DNA of 64,000 bases from Gliomastix tumulicola (lineage: Eukaryota; Ascomycota; Sordariomycetes; Hypocreales; Bionectriaceae). The stretch's first letter is position 1; the number at the start of each line of letters is the position of its first letter. A program made the translations under genes and the position numbers. Location: contig BCHX01000003.1 of assembly GCA_001599755.1 (NCBI GenBank), forward strand, positions 1,895,289 through 1,959,288. Reading direction: 5' to 3'. Shown here piece after piece: positions 41,999 through 52,269 of the stretch. The notes under the pieces are model-generated. The model was not told where the DNA came from, searched no databases, and saw nothing but the letters and a program-made list of their open reading frames with translations.

Positions 41999-43620
41999 AT
42001 GGTCCGACGCCGTAGGACTGGCGAGCTGCGGACTCGAACGGGATGCAACAAGTGTCGTCAGCGGCGGGTCAAGTGTCCCGAGGAGAAGCCCGCGTGCTCC
42101 ATGTGTCGGTCCCTCGGCCACGCGTGCAGCTACGACCAGCTGCTGAGATGGCAGGCTCCACACGAGTTTGAGGGTCTGACCCTGCCGAACGAGAGCGTGG
42201 AGGACTGGATGTTCCTGCATACATCCCCGTCGGACTTTGACGCGTCTGGGCCGAGGCCATACCTGAACACCCCGGCCGCCGGGTTTGGCGATGCTACCGC
42301 GTTGACGCCGTCTGATGAATTCTACTACGAGCCACCCCAAGCCGGAGATGGCTTTGAGATCCAGCCTTGGCTGTCGCCGATGGCCATGTCGCCGATGGAA
42401 CTGTACCTCTGGGACTACTTCCACGGTGCCATCTCTCCCACCTGCGTTCTAAATCCTGCTGTGAACCCGTATCAGGACGTCTTCCTTCGCGTCGCTGCAT
42501 CGACGGGCAGGTCATCACCTTTGTTCAATATCATCATGGCAATCTCAGCTCGCGAGCGGACCATTCTGGGAGATGGAAGATACCATCGCATGGCTCTAGG
42601 ATATCACCACCAGGCCATCGGTCTACTGAGATTGGAGACAACCAAGATGGAGCAGGGACTCGTGGACCAGACTTCCAAAGCCCAGATCCTCGCCACTGTC
42701 ATGGCCCTCGTATTCCTGGATGTAAGTTGAGAAACTTCTACGGCTTGAAATGAGAGCTCCTCAAGCTAATTCGCGGGCAGATCATGAGCGACTGTTCAAC
42801 CTGGTGGGTAGTTCACTCCGACTTTGCACGCCTGCTCGTCCAAAAGTTCCGCACTGCACAGCCGTCATGCGACTCAGACCTAGAGGCTCTCTTCAACTTC
42901 GTAGGCGGGTACATTGTCGTCCATGAGGTGTATGCCCACACGGCATGGAACGTCACGGCGTCGACCAGCTACAGTGGCCTCATCACAGACATGAGCGACG
43001 ACGCAAACCTCCAGACGCTCACCGGCTGCTCTACGGATGTTCTGCAGCTGCTAGCCGATGTCAACGCCCTTGCCGCCGACCTGACGATATGCTCCAAGCA
43101 GGACTACGTCGATCCCGAGGTTCTCAACAGTCTTGAGCAGCGTCGCCACGATCTAGAGCAGAAACTGCATAGAGGCGGCGCGTGCTCCTCTGAGGATCTC
43201 GATGATCCTTCCGTCAAGGTCTCGGAAAGTCATCTTACGATCGAGCTCAAACGACTGACCGGCCTCCTTCACCTCTACTCACGACTGGATCACCTGGGGC
43301 CCCGCGATCCATCTATTGCCCAGCTATCCACCAGGATTCTAGACCTCGTTACCAGGGTTCCCACCCGTTCCAACATCATTCTCTGGCCCCTTTTCATGGT
43401 GGCAACGCTCGGCATAGGATCTGGATGCGACTCGGATCGGGCCTTTATCCTGTCAAAGCTCCATCAGCTGCAGCGGAAGAGACCGATGCGCTACATCAAA
43501 AAGGCGAGAGATATCGCGATCGAGGTCTGGAAGGTCCGGGATCTGACGGAGCCTGGACTCCGCATGGGGTGGGATATACTCGATCAAGCTGCGCGGATGG
43601 AAAGGATCAGTCTGTTTTAG
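41999..43620 (+). CDS. Zn(II)2Cys6 transcription factor
   Basis: Two exons: 41999-42721 and 42781-43620, giving 520 residues. The N-terminal binuclear cluster is CX2CX6CX6CX2CX6C at C16, C19, C26, C33, C36 and C43, preceded by an Arg-rich start (MVRRRRTGELRTRTGC). The remainder fits the fungal-specific transcription factor 2 type (helical regulatory domain, FHGAISPTCVLNP, FLRVAASTGRSSPLFNIIMA, HHQAIGLLRLE, TVMALVFLD). It should bind CGG-containing half-sites as a dimer in the nucleus. Its position at the edge of the transporter/oxoprolinase/oxidase group, divergent from the oxidase, suggests it is the pathway regulator. Confidence 0.9.
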
Positions 43621-44501
43621 GTGCTCTCATCGCGTGTGGGAAGGGATTGGCGTTTTCACTGCTTGGAATGAAGATAGTTGGACTTCTGTTTCAAAGTCCA
43701 CTTGTTTGGGAAGCTTTGGGTCTCATTGTATGTTATTAAGCGAATTCTTTACATTACGTTTCATGGTGTACATTGCCTAGTTAAGGCACTTCTAAGATTA
43801 TGTCGGACGGACCTCTACTTAGAGTCGTTCTGAATTCCCCCTCCCGGAACGGACCTGTCTCCAAAGGCAGGAGGAACAAGGTACCAGAGCTTTTAGAAAT
43901 GTGAAGCCTTAGGAAAATCAAAGGTTGGTATCAAGATTAGGCATTGACGTGATCAGTGACCCTCGCATCTCGTATTTCCCGAGGTCGGAACTAGCGTGGA
44001 GGAAAGAGAAGGAGGAGGAATAATGTCTGCTTGTTTATCAGGAGATGGACACTAAGACTACCCCGCGCGGGCAGTGCTGGCCGAGAGATTCTCCGATTAT
44101 CCCCACAGACAGAAGATAGAAAACGAATAGAGCCAGAAGAGTCCTTTGGAGCATGTTCCTCCGCGAAACGCTTTTTCTACTTCCGTCTCTCAACATAGTA
44201 TGCACGGCATCGGTTCATCATGCCAAGGTCAATACTCTCGCCCGTGTAGCCGAGTTGCCATCCTCATTCGGCATGCGTTGCCACCGGAACGATTGCTGCC
44301 GAGCGACAGGGAGTTTTCGGTGATTCTATTCACCACGAAGTGACCCAACTCCGTCGGCCTTGAGACGCCTTTAGGGTGGTAAAGCAAGATTCGAATGTTA
44401 GATATACTTGCCATCACGTCCGTTTTGTCGTATAAATGTCAATGCGATTTCACGTAATCTTGAACTATCCAACCTTCTTCGCGCACTCCTCGAATCCCAA
44501 G
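43621..44501. other. intergenic, no supported gene
   Basis: Regulator 3' region and promoter of the GH12 gene. No recognisable gene, tRNA or repeat. Confidence 0.4.
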
Positions 44502-45413
44502 ATGCTTTACACCAAGCTTGCCGCTGTAGTTCTATGCTTAGCAGGACGGAGTGCCGCCGCAGCAACGCCCACGACGCCTGACCTTGAAACAAGAGCTCAG
44601 CCCGTCGCATCCCTCTGCACCCAGTATGCCTACTACGAAGGCAACGGGTACCAGATCCTCAACAACCTTTGGGGCATCGACACGGCCACCGGCGGATCAC
44701 AGTGCACCTACTACAATGGTCCCGTCGGGTCAGGTGTAGCGATCAGCTCCGACTGGACGTGGGAGGGCAGCGAGAACTCGGTCAAGAGCTACATCTACGC
44801 GAACCGCATGTTCACGCGTAAGCGTATCAGCGAGATCGGCAGTCTTCCCACCAACGTCCGATGGTCTTACAACACCACCAACATCCGTGCAAACGTTGCA
44901 TATGACATCTTCACCGACCCGGATCCCAATCATCCGAACTACAACGGCGAATACGAGCTCATGATATGGTAAAGCGTTGACTTCCCAATGCGGTGGATGT
45001 TGGAAACTAAACATGTCTCCCAAGGCTGCACCGATACGGAGGCATCTGGCCCATCACTGAGTCTCCCACCGGGAGCCCGGCCAAGACCGTGACGCTCGCC
45101 GGATATACCTGGGACCTGTACACCGGCTGGAACGGCGCCATGAGAGTCTACAGCTTCCTACCACACAACGACGCCCTTATCAGCTCCTTTAGCGGCGACG
45201 TGAAGCTCTTCTTCAATTACCTCGAGGCCCAATACGCCTTTCCCTCCAAGAATCAGTACATGCTGAGTGAGTCTCACTCATTTCATTTTCATGTTCGGAT
45301 AGAGCGAACGCTGGCTGACATGACTTGCTATAGTTTACCAGTTCGGAACCGAGGCTTTCACTGGGGGCCCTGCGCACTTTGATGTACCAGAGTTTAATGC
45401 CCAAGTATACTAG
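44502..45413 (+). CDS. secreted GH12 endoglucanase/xyloglucanase
   Basis: Three exons: 44502-44968, 45025-45266, 45334-45413, giving 262 residues. A signal peptide covers roughly residues 1-20 (LAAVVLCLAG..AAAA). The body has the GH12 beta-jelly-roll motifs: LNNLWGIDTATGGSQCTYYN, the nucleophile glutamate in YELMIW (about E152) and the acid/base glutamate in FGTEAFTGG (about E243). The enzyme hydrolyses beta-1,4-glucan or xyloglucan outside the cell. Both catalytic residues and the length are normal, so it should be active. Cellulose and xyloglucan activity cannot be told apart here. Confidence 0.92.
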
Positions 45414-46142
45414 ATAGATAGACATGGGAGAGTGTTCTAAGGCCTACAATATCTGTAGCAGAGACGAAAATGTTGATTGCTATCTTATCTTGCTCTCCTT
45501 CTCGCAGCAACAGTGCTTAAAAATATGCTAAGGGTAAACGTTATGAATAGCTGATTGGCGCGGGCTTCTGCTCTTGAGAAGCAAATAATGAAACAATCTC
45601 CAACCCCGTCAGGCGTTACAGATGTCAAGCTCCGAAGTGTGCGGCAAATTTCCGGGCTGCGACTTCTACGCTGCCCGTGGCGAATCCAGCGCAACTAGCT
45701 GGGCCAATAAGCATAGTCCCACTGACTGTTTAACATCTACTACCAATAATGGGTAGCGAACGTATTGATACGTGATAGAGGCTGTAGAGCCACTCTCTTC
45801 AGAAGTCCAGTTCAATAGTGTGCTGCTAGACTAAGGTATCTTCGAATATAAAGGCAAATTATTATCATATAATGTGTAGAATTATTTGGCGAAGAGATAA
45901 TAGGTGTGATACGTGGATGGATGGATGATCTCAATGGTTGTTGATTGGAGACAGATTGTCTCTCTAATTCTATAGGGTTCTGTCTTATGGTGGATTCCTC
46001 GGGGACCCAATTGTCCCTTCCTGTCCACAACAATGGGTGAGCATAGCCGAAAAGTGCAGTGGCCAATAATCAGACATGATCAGATTAGAGCCACAGGGGA
46101 GTTATCCATAGCGCTGCAGCAAAGTGATTTATACGAGGACAA
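45414..46142. other. intergenic, no supported gene
   Basis: Nothing recognisable; short frames only, moderately AT-rich from about 45830 to 45920. Confidence 0.4.
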
Positions 46143-46597
46143 TCACATCACCCCAGGTGCCCATGATGCCGCCGAATTGTGCAAATACTCAAAAAATGCA
46201 TCTCCCGCAATATGGCCACCAAAAAAAGGCGTTGCTTCCGTTACGTCCCGACCGCAAATGGCAAGGCCAATGATGGTCCCAGTCGCGTCTGCTGGTTTGT
46301 CACCCGGCCAGCAGGCTTTCGGGCCTGGGGACCCGGGTGCAATGGCGAAGAGACGGTTGTCAGTCGGTTGCATGAGGGGGGGCTTGCTGCAGATATCACG
46401 GAAGAGCCCAGCCGGGTGTGGACGGCAATAATGTCCTCGTAATTGCCAAAAGGGCGGGAATATGCGTGTCGGATCTTCCATGTGAGATACTCCATGTCGT
46501 CCCCCGACTGGTCCTCCTTGTCAAACTTAGCCAGGAGTCCCTGGAGGAATGAGAAATAGCCTTTGTTGGCTTGTGTACTCACGTCGTGCAGAGGCAA
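46143..46597 (-). pseudogene. second helicase relic, related to the 6-10 kb gene
   Basis: The minus-strand frame from 46597 carries LLAKFDKEDQSGDDMEYL and KIRHAYSRPFGNYEDIIAV. It lines up with LLSKYDTEEMSEEDM and YLYSRTLRDFGGIIVA of the intact helicase, just before its Walker B. The reading then shifts frame and continues as FAIAPGSPGPKACWPGDKPA, which corresponds to the VPIAHYSPHAWIITGD motif III region. The DExx block between is lost. Only about 150 codons remain, so it is not functional. Confidence 0.6.
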
Positions 46598-47370
46598 CGA
46601 GAGACAGGTGCATCGCCCAGAACCCGTCGAAGGGATGGGAGATGATGGGGTTGTGGCGCCTTGTTGGTGGTACCGAGCAAGTTTGGGAGAGAAGCGAATC
46701 TTACGATCTGCCGCATTCGAAGCAGGCGGTCTTTCATCTCTTGATCTTCCATGGTGATGCTCTATAGGCAGCAGTCAAGACGCGATGAAATTGGCGAGGA
46801 AAGACCCCGGGTTGATGGTGGCGAGTGGGAAAAGCGATGCTGGTGAATTAGAAGGTAGTAGTGACCAATAAATGTACGAGAACATACCTACTTATGGATT
46901 TCACCGCCGTAATCATACCTACGCTGTTGATTCTGTCCGATTTCATGAAGACCCATGCAGCATATAACAGTTTGCCAGACCCCATACCTTGTCGTCCCAT
47001 GAAATCAGGACCCTCAAGACGCGGCAATATTCTGAATATGTCTAATAGCCTTATTCCCAGATGAGGAACCGCAAGCGGAACGACAACCCCAGGGGAACCC
47101 AGATCCTGTCGTCCCAGGAGCAAGTCCAGGCGACGACTGGCAAAGTCGTCCAAAAGTGAGACACATACTTTGGATTCCATGCTGATGTCCCGGAGAATTC
47201 ATCGCCAAGCACCTAACGTTCTCCCTTCGACAACCTACGCCCACATTCTGATTTGATATGCCAAGGGCCAGACCATCACCGAGACCAACCACACAGCCAG
47301 GCTATAAATCTCCGCCAACCTACACCGACATGCTCCCCAGCAGCCAGCTAGACATAACTATGGTCTAACG
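46598..47370. other. intergenic, no supported gene
   Basis: Short unsupported frames on both strands. Possible outer remains of the helicase relic could not be followed. Confidence 0.35.
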
Positions 47371-47712
47371 ATGCATCTGGGTAGACAAGACCCGATGCTC
47401 AACCTCAAAGGCAGGTTTGCCGAGGCTATTACCAACACTCTATTCGCGGTCATCACTGGCCGTGGTAACAAGCTTGGCAACTTTTTCGAGGACTTGGACT
47501 TGGACAAGGGCACCAGCGATATACTGCACGAGGTGAAGAATAACGAGGCGATCAAGCGGGAGCTACAACGCCAGCGCCAGGAAGCAAGGCGTCGCGCCCG
47601 GGCAGCCCCAGCTGCCACTGCAGATGAAGAGTGTGCTTGCCATGATGGCGCTGAGGCCGCACCGGACCAGGCGGCTGACAATCCTGTCGATGTCGACAAT
47701 GACGCCCCCTAA
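47371..47712 (+). CDS. small hypothetical protein, charged
   Basis: 113 residues from ATG 47371. The first half is mildly hydrophobic (GRFAEAITNTLFAVITGRGN). The middle is a strongly charged helix-like stretch (EAIKRELQRQRQEARRRARA). The end is acidic (DNPVDVDND) with a CACH motif. I recognise no family. It lies 100 bp upstream of a MITE-like copy, so it could be a spurious or transposon-derived frame. Confidence 0.3.
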   Translation: MHLGRQDPMLNLKGRFAEAITNTLFAVITGRGNKLGNFFEDLDLDKGTSDILHEVKNNEAIKRELQRQRQEARRRARAAPAATADEECACHDGAEAAPDQAADNPVDVDNDAP

Positions 47713-47810
47713 AGCCCCGGCAAGGGCAAGGGTAAGGTCCATTCATTCTATGAACACCCTTGAGACTCACACTCCTGTCGAGCGTTCTGCAAATGGCAGG
47801 CAAACAGGCA

Positions 47811-47880
47811 TGCGGCCGAATACACGTTTACTTGAGTTATGGGACCATACATTTTGGCTGTATATGTGACTCATTTTAGT
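47811..47880 (+). repeat. palindromic MITE-like element, copy 3 (truncated)
   Basis: Begins TGCGGCCGAATACACG and continues TTACTTGAGTTATGG, then CATACATTTTGGCTGTATAT. It matches the left arms of the copies at 15.06 and 10.8 kb but is more divergent, and loses similarity after about 70 bp. It lies 300 bp upstream of the intact F-box gene. Confidence 0.6.
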
Positions 47881-48185
47881 TATCGATATTATCAGTTCAT
47901 GGGACGCATGGACAAGGAATAAGTCATTCTCAAAATCCTGGAAGTGGACTGCACCCAACCTCACGGCTCCTATTTGTTGGGACCAGCCACCAGGGGGCGC
48001 CAAGTCATATCCCAACCTCCCTGTACTAAAAGTTTTGAGGCCTGGAATGTGTATTTATACCTGTTCAACCTCGTTTCAATTGCGGCGAAATCACTTTCTG
48101 CGTACCTCTTCTCTATCTATCTGCTTTCTTCTGGGCAAAAACTATCAGCACATGTCAGACGTACACATACGGCCGCTCGCCCAGG

Positions 48186-49688
48186 ATGGACACCAAACAA
48201 TCCTCACTCTCACTACATGGGATTCCTCAGTCCACCGTACCGCCACTCGAGGGCATTCTCAGCCTTCCTCCAGAGTTAAAGCTCATAATCTCGGAGGAAC
48301 TTCCTCTAGTGTCAAGAATTTCATTGGCGCTGGCAAGCAAGGCCTTTTTCCACTGCCTGTGCCCTAACGGCAGATTCCTCGACATAAGCGATGAGGATAA
48401 GATGGAAATCCTATTGCTTCTTGAGAAGGATGATCCAAATCTATGCGTCTGCTTTGCCTGCAAGAAGCTCTGGCCGTTTGATGCATCTCATCCTCGCGGG
48501 TGGCTGGGACAGAGTCACCATTCATGCCCGACACCAGCCTCGCCCAAGCTAAGGGTGTCTACTTCTGTCGAGGAGGACGAAACTCTTCACAGATGGTGTT
48601 ATTCTCCGACATTCAAATCCCCCCTACATATTTGGCAACCAACCGACGAAGCTATAGGAGTATCCTTTGCTGAAGCACATCTTGTCATGACGAATCACCA
48701 TCTCGGGAGCGGTTATGGCCTGACTCTCCAAGCACTGGTGCACAATTTCTCATTTCCGAGGACTATCGACTTTGACAATGCTGACACTATGCATTCTCAC
48801 TTCCCCTTGGAACGTCACATAGGCAGGCCAAGACTGTATCCCATCCGACCAAAGACTGTGTGGGACTTTGAGCACCGATATGGAGCAAAGGTTATTGACA
48901 ACGAGCTCTATCTCACTCGGCACCACCAGATTACGGGCCCTGAAGTTCCACTGTATCAAGTGGCAAAACTATTCAAGCATATCGCACTTCCCATCTGCAA
49001 CCATATTCGTGGCACATTACCATGTAACAGTTTGGGATATCTTGATGTCGATGACATACCACAAAGCTGGGACTGGTCACAGGAGGCTAATAATCTTAGG
49101 AACTTGCGCGAGTGCCTTGATGCCCATCGATATGAGTGGCTCAAAGAATGGGACTGGCAAGGTATCTACCGTGGGCAAGACCGGCGTTGCTGCCGCGTTT
49201 GCCCTACCAACTACGATCTGACCCTGCTGTGCGACAAGGACAGCGGATGGAACATCATGCTTACTACCTACCACCGACTTGGAAAGTGCCGTACAATGGA
49301 CGACACGTGGCTGAGCCTCATGAGCTTTCCAATTCATCCTCGAGATGACTCCATCATACTTACAAGAGATACGACATACGTTGGTAGGAATGGCATGGAA
49401 GTCATTCCATTCGCCTTGCCATATCACAAGGACTATCCTCATGTTCCAGGCCTATGGAGGGATGCGCACTTTACCAACGATAGGATGGGACTCCTGTGCC
49501 AGGCCCCTGAAGGTGAAGGATCGGTGAGGCAGAAATGGCTTCAGGGCAGCGATGATGATCCGCATTTAAAGCAAAATCAAGAATGGCCTATTCTACGGTA
49601 TCAAGAGATTCGAGAGTTCATAAGAAGCCATATGCCGAGCGGTGGTTTTCTAGCACGAGACCGATTTCTATCCAGACATGGGATTTAG
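48186..49688 (+). CDS. F-box-like protein (intact paralogue)
   Basis: Single exon of 500 residues from ATG 48186. An F-box-like motif sits at about 27-57 (LPPELKLIISEELPLVSRIS). A CFACKKLW pair follows at about 93-100, matching a second Cys pair near CCRVC (about 325). Blocks shared with the pseudogene at 28-29.7 kb include LVMTNHHLGSGYGL, PIRPKTVWDFEH, IDNELYL and TTYHRLGKCRTMDDTWLS. Such proteins normally recruit substrates to an SCF ubiquitin ligase through Skp1; the target is unknown. No break is visible. The four Cys could form a zinc site, but this is inference. Confidence 0.82.
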   Translation: MDTKQSSLSLHGIPQSTVPPLEGILSLPPELKLIISEELPLVSRISLALASKAFFHCLCPNGRFLDISDEDKMEILLLLEKDDPNLCVCFACKKLWPFDASHPRGWLGQSHHSCPTPASPKLRVSTSVEEDETLHRWCYSPTFKSPLHIWQPTDEAIGVSFAEAHLVMTNHHLGSGYGLTLQALVHNFSFPRTIDFDNADTMHSHFPLERHIGRPRLYPIRPKTVWDFEHRYGAKVIDNELYLTRHHQITGPEVPLYQVAKLFKHIALPICNHIRGTLPCNSLGYLDVDDIPQSWDWSQEANNLRNLRECLDAHRYEWLKEWDWQGIYRGQDRRCCRVCPTNYDLTLLCDKDSGWNIMLTTYHRLGKCRTMDDTWLSLMSFPIHPRDDSIILTRDTTYVGRNGMEVIPFALPYHKDYPHVPGLWRDAHFTNDRMGLLCQAPEGEGSVRQKWLQGSDDDPHLKQNQEWPILRYQEIREFIRSHMPSGGFLARDRFLSRHGI

Positions 49689-50348
49689 ACATGACCTTTG
49701 GGTCTTCGGTAGAAGGCCGAGCCCATGGTTGCACCAGCTCGCCGTGCCAGGTTGGCGCTGCCAGTTCTCCTATGTGTAGCCAGGCAAAGTTGAAGAGCTT
49801 ACAGGGGGCAAGGCGCAAGGCCCTCCGATTCTGTGTCGAAACTCGGCATCTTTGCTGGAAGCTGGGATGCGGAGGTCGATACATTGGGGAAAGGGGTCAC
49901 GGTAACTCTCCCTCCGAATATCCCTTTGGTTCGACAGACAGACACAATCGCCATCTTCTACCTAGCATCCTCGTCAGCGAGACGGGCCGGAAATTATACC
50001 GTTCTCCCCATCAACCGGCACGGGTTTAAAATGCCCCGAACACTGTGTATGAATGGCATGATAGAGTTCTGGGGCCTTGAGTGCTCGAAAATCGAGGTCT
50101 TGGTGCCCTAGGCTTCAACATAATCAGATCAATGGCGTAAGCAGAAGACTTGCTCATCATTATATAACACTAAATACTAAAGCTCTAACTACTGAATAGA
50201 TAGAATCATACTCGGAGGTGCCTTCATCAAGCACTTCCCAATGGTATTCTTTGGTAGCGGAAAAGTTTGACATACATATGTGCTGGGGGGGAATATACAG
50301 CTTCCACCGACTCGGCTGACGGATTATCTCCTGCGGTCTCCAAAAAGC
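49689..50348. other. intergenic between convergent genes
   Basis: No supported gene. It contains the 3' regions of the F-box gene and of the minus-strand lyase-like gene. Confidence 0.4.
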
Positions 50349-51162
50349 TCAGGGTGCTACAGTGCTGTACCCGTCAGTCTCTCCAGCGTCGGTTTCGTAC
50401 CACTTGACGTTGTCGAACAGAAGGGTTCGCTGAGCGTCGCTGTAGTTTTCCGTGTCTGCAGCAACATGTCAGTTGAATATCGAGACTGCAGAGACCTTTG
50501 ATACAGGGACACATACCATAGGCGTACTGGCCGTTCTTGAAGTACCACCCGCTGCTCAGCGTGTCGGAGCTCCAGTCGCCAAAGCCCACATTGATGTTCT
50601 TCTTGCTGTAGACGAGGCTCCCGTCCCACCAGACCTCGTAGGCACCGGCACCGCTCTGCGAGACCTTCATGCGCACCACGACCTTGTGCCAGACATTGCG
50701 GCTGATGCTCTGGACGACAGTCGCGCTGGTGGGATCGCCGCAGGCCGCGCGGTGCTCCGCGACGACCGAGTTGCCGGCGATCTCCAGCGTCCCGCACCAC
50801 GACGAGCACCCGCCGGGGCAGAACTGCTGCGCGAAGATGGTGTGCTTGTCCGTCGGGAAGGTGTCGGAGGGCACGAAGATGTTGAACCCTTGCCAGCCTT
50901 CCTTGGCCATCTGCTTGACGTTGGTGCGGGTGCCGGCCTCGAAGACGCAGATCTCGACGCCCTTGTCGTCGCGCGTGCCGTCGAAGCTGGTCTCGTCGAA
51001 GAAGAACTTCAGCTCTCCGCTCTCGATGGTGGCGCTGGAGGGGACCTTGACATTGCAGGTACTGAAGGGGCCCAGGCCGCTCGCGAAGTCGGACGAGTAA
51101 AGGGTCCCAGCCGCGGCGAGGGAGGAGAAGGTGATGAAACACGCCACCTTGGAAAGAACCAT
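50349..51162 (-). CDS. secreted polysaccharide-lyase-like protein (PL20 / PF14099 type)
   Basis: Two exons on the minus strand: 51162-50517 and 50455-50349, intron 61 bp, 250 residues. A signal peptide covers about residues 1-18 (VACFITFSSLAAAG). The rest is a beta-rich domain with GELKFFFDETSFDG, EGWQGFNIFVPSDTF, TIFAQQFCPGGCSSWCGTLE, WHKVVVRMKV and YEVWWDGSLVYSKKNI. This layout (a small jelly-roll with HTIFAQ and WWDG strands) is that of fungal glucuronan-lyase-like enzymes. Family assignment is from memory of motifs and not certain; no catalytic residue is asserted. It is divergent from another lyase-like gene 1.1 kb away, which fits joint expression. Confidence 0.62.
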
Positions 51163-52269
51163 GGTGTCTGCAGGAACGATGGCGTCAGATGCAGGTTGAA
51201 ATTGGTTATGATAGACATTCTTCGGCTTAAGGGATCCTCAGCGTTATAAACAAGACCGGAAACAGAGAACGAGAAAAGCTACCACTAGCCGCGTGTGTCA
51301 CCAACTGGCGTGGCCTGAAACACTCCAGACTCCATGATTCTGGGGACAGTGAAATTTGACCCCATTCAAGGACCGAGCCGGAGCCCGGGAAAGGTCCTGG
51401 GGCCTCTCCGAAAGGTAGGGCAGTCATCTTCGACGTCGAACACCCTTCGCTAGAACATCGCAGTTACCGTGAGTCTTTTTCTGCCCAGTCAGATCCTCAA
51501 TCGGGAGTCCCATGGGGAAGAAATCGCTCTCCATCTGGGGAAATGCATTGTGGCTGGGCTTGGCAACGGCATTGCCACGTTGGAGCTGCACGCGAGATGA
51601 CTTAGTCCCGCCCTAATGCCAGCCATCGCCTTCACCCCCGCATTGCATACGCATTATGACCCAGATTGGAGGATCATTCACACCCTTTTCATCCTTCATG
51701 CCGGGGAACGGGCCATGTATCGGCCTCATCACTCATCCTTGAGGATGGCACTTGGCAAGTGCAGCATCTACCGTCGATCGTTGCTCTGTCGGGACAGTGG
51801 ACCGGCTCGTCGTTCGACTGCAGTCCATCCCTGCCCGTAGCCCTCCCTGTCTTTGCAACAGCTGGTCATTGTCTAGGTCAAGTACCAGTACCGGGTTTAC
51901 TAGGCAACATTGCCTCCTAAATACAGCGCCAATACTTCTCGTTGATGTGTGGTTTGCGTAGTTGTGTTGGCACCTTTCTGTCCCTCGCTCTTGTCCAAAA
52001 TCCCGTCGCGTTTTATTGTCGTAGCTGGCCCTTATGATTTGCGCTACGATGATCAGCGTCTGATGAAGGATATATGCCCAAGTGGTGGACAGACTGAAGC
52101 ATCTGATTACGCCGTCGGGCATTTGTTCACGGTAGAGATGAAGCTATCCTCCACTTGAGGAAGAATTTGAGAAGAAAAGCCGAGTCAGTGTCGACTATAA
52201 AACGTGAGTCGTCTCCCCGACTCTGTACCCATCTGAAGAGAGACTTCAACCAGCCAAGCAGCTTCGAAA
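51163..52269. promoter_or_regulatory. divergent promoter between two lyase-like genes
   Basis: 1107 bp separate the two start codons. Five SYGGRG words (the CreA/CRE1 consensus) occur at 51340, 51397, 51535, 51636 and 51701, but about four are expected by chance on two strands, so no regulatory claim is made. No other gene is visible. Confidence 0.4.

Noticed and set aside
51340..51706. Five CreA/CRE1-type SYGGRG sites between the lyase-like genes
   Set aside because: About four are expected by chance in 1.1 kb on both strands, so there is no enrichment.
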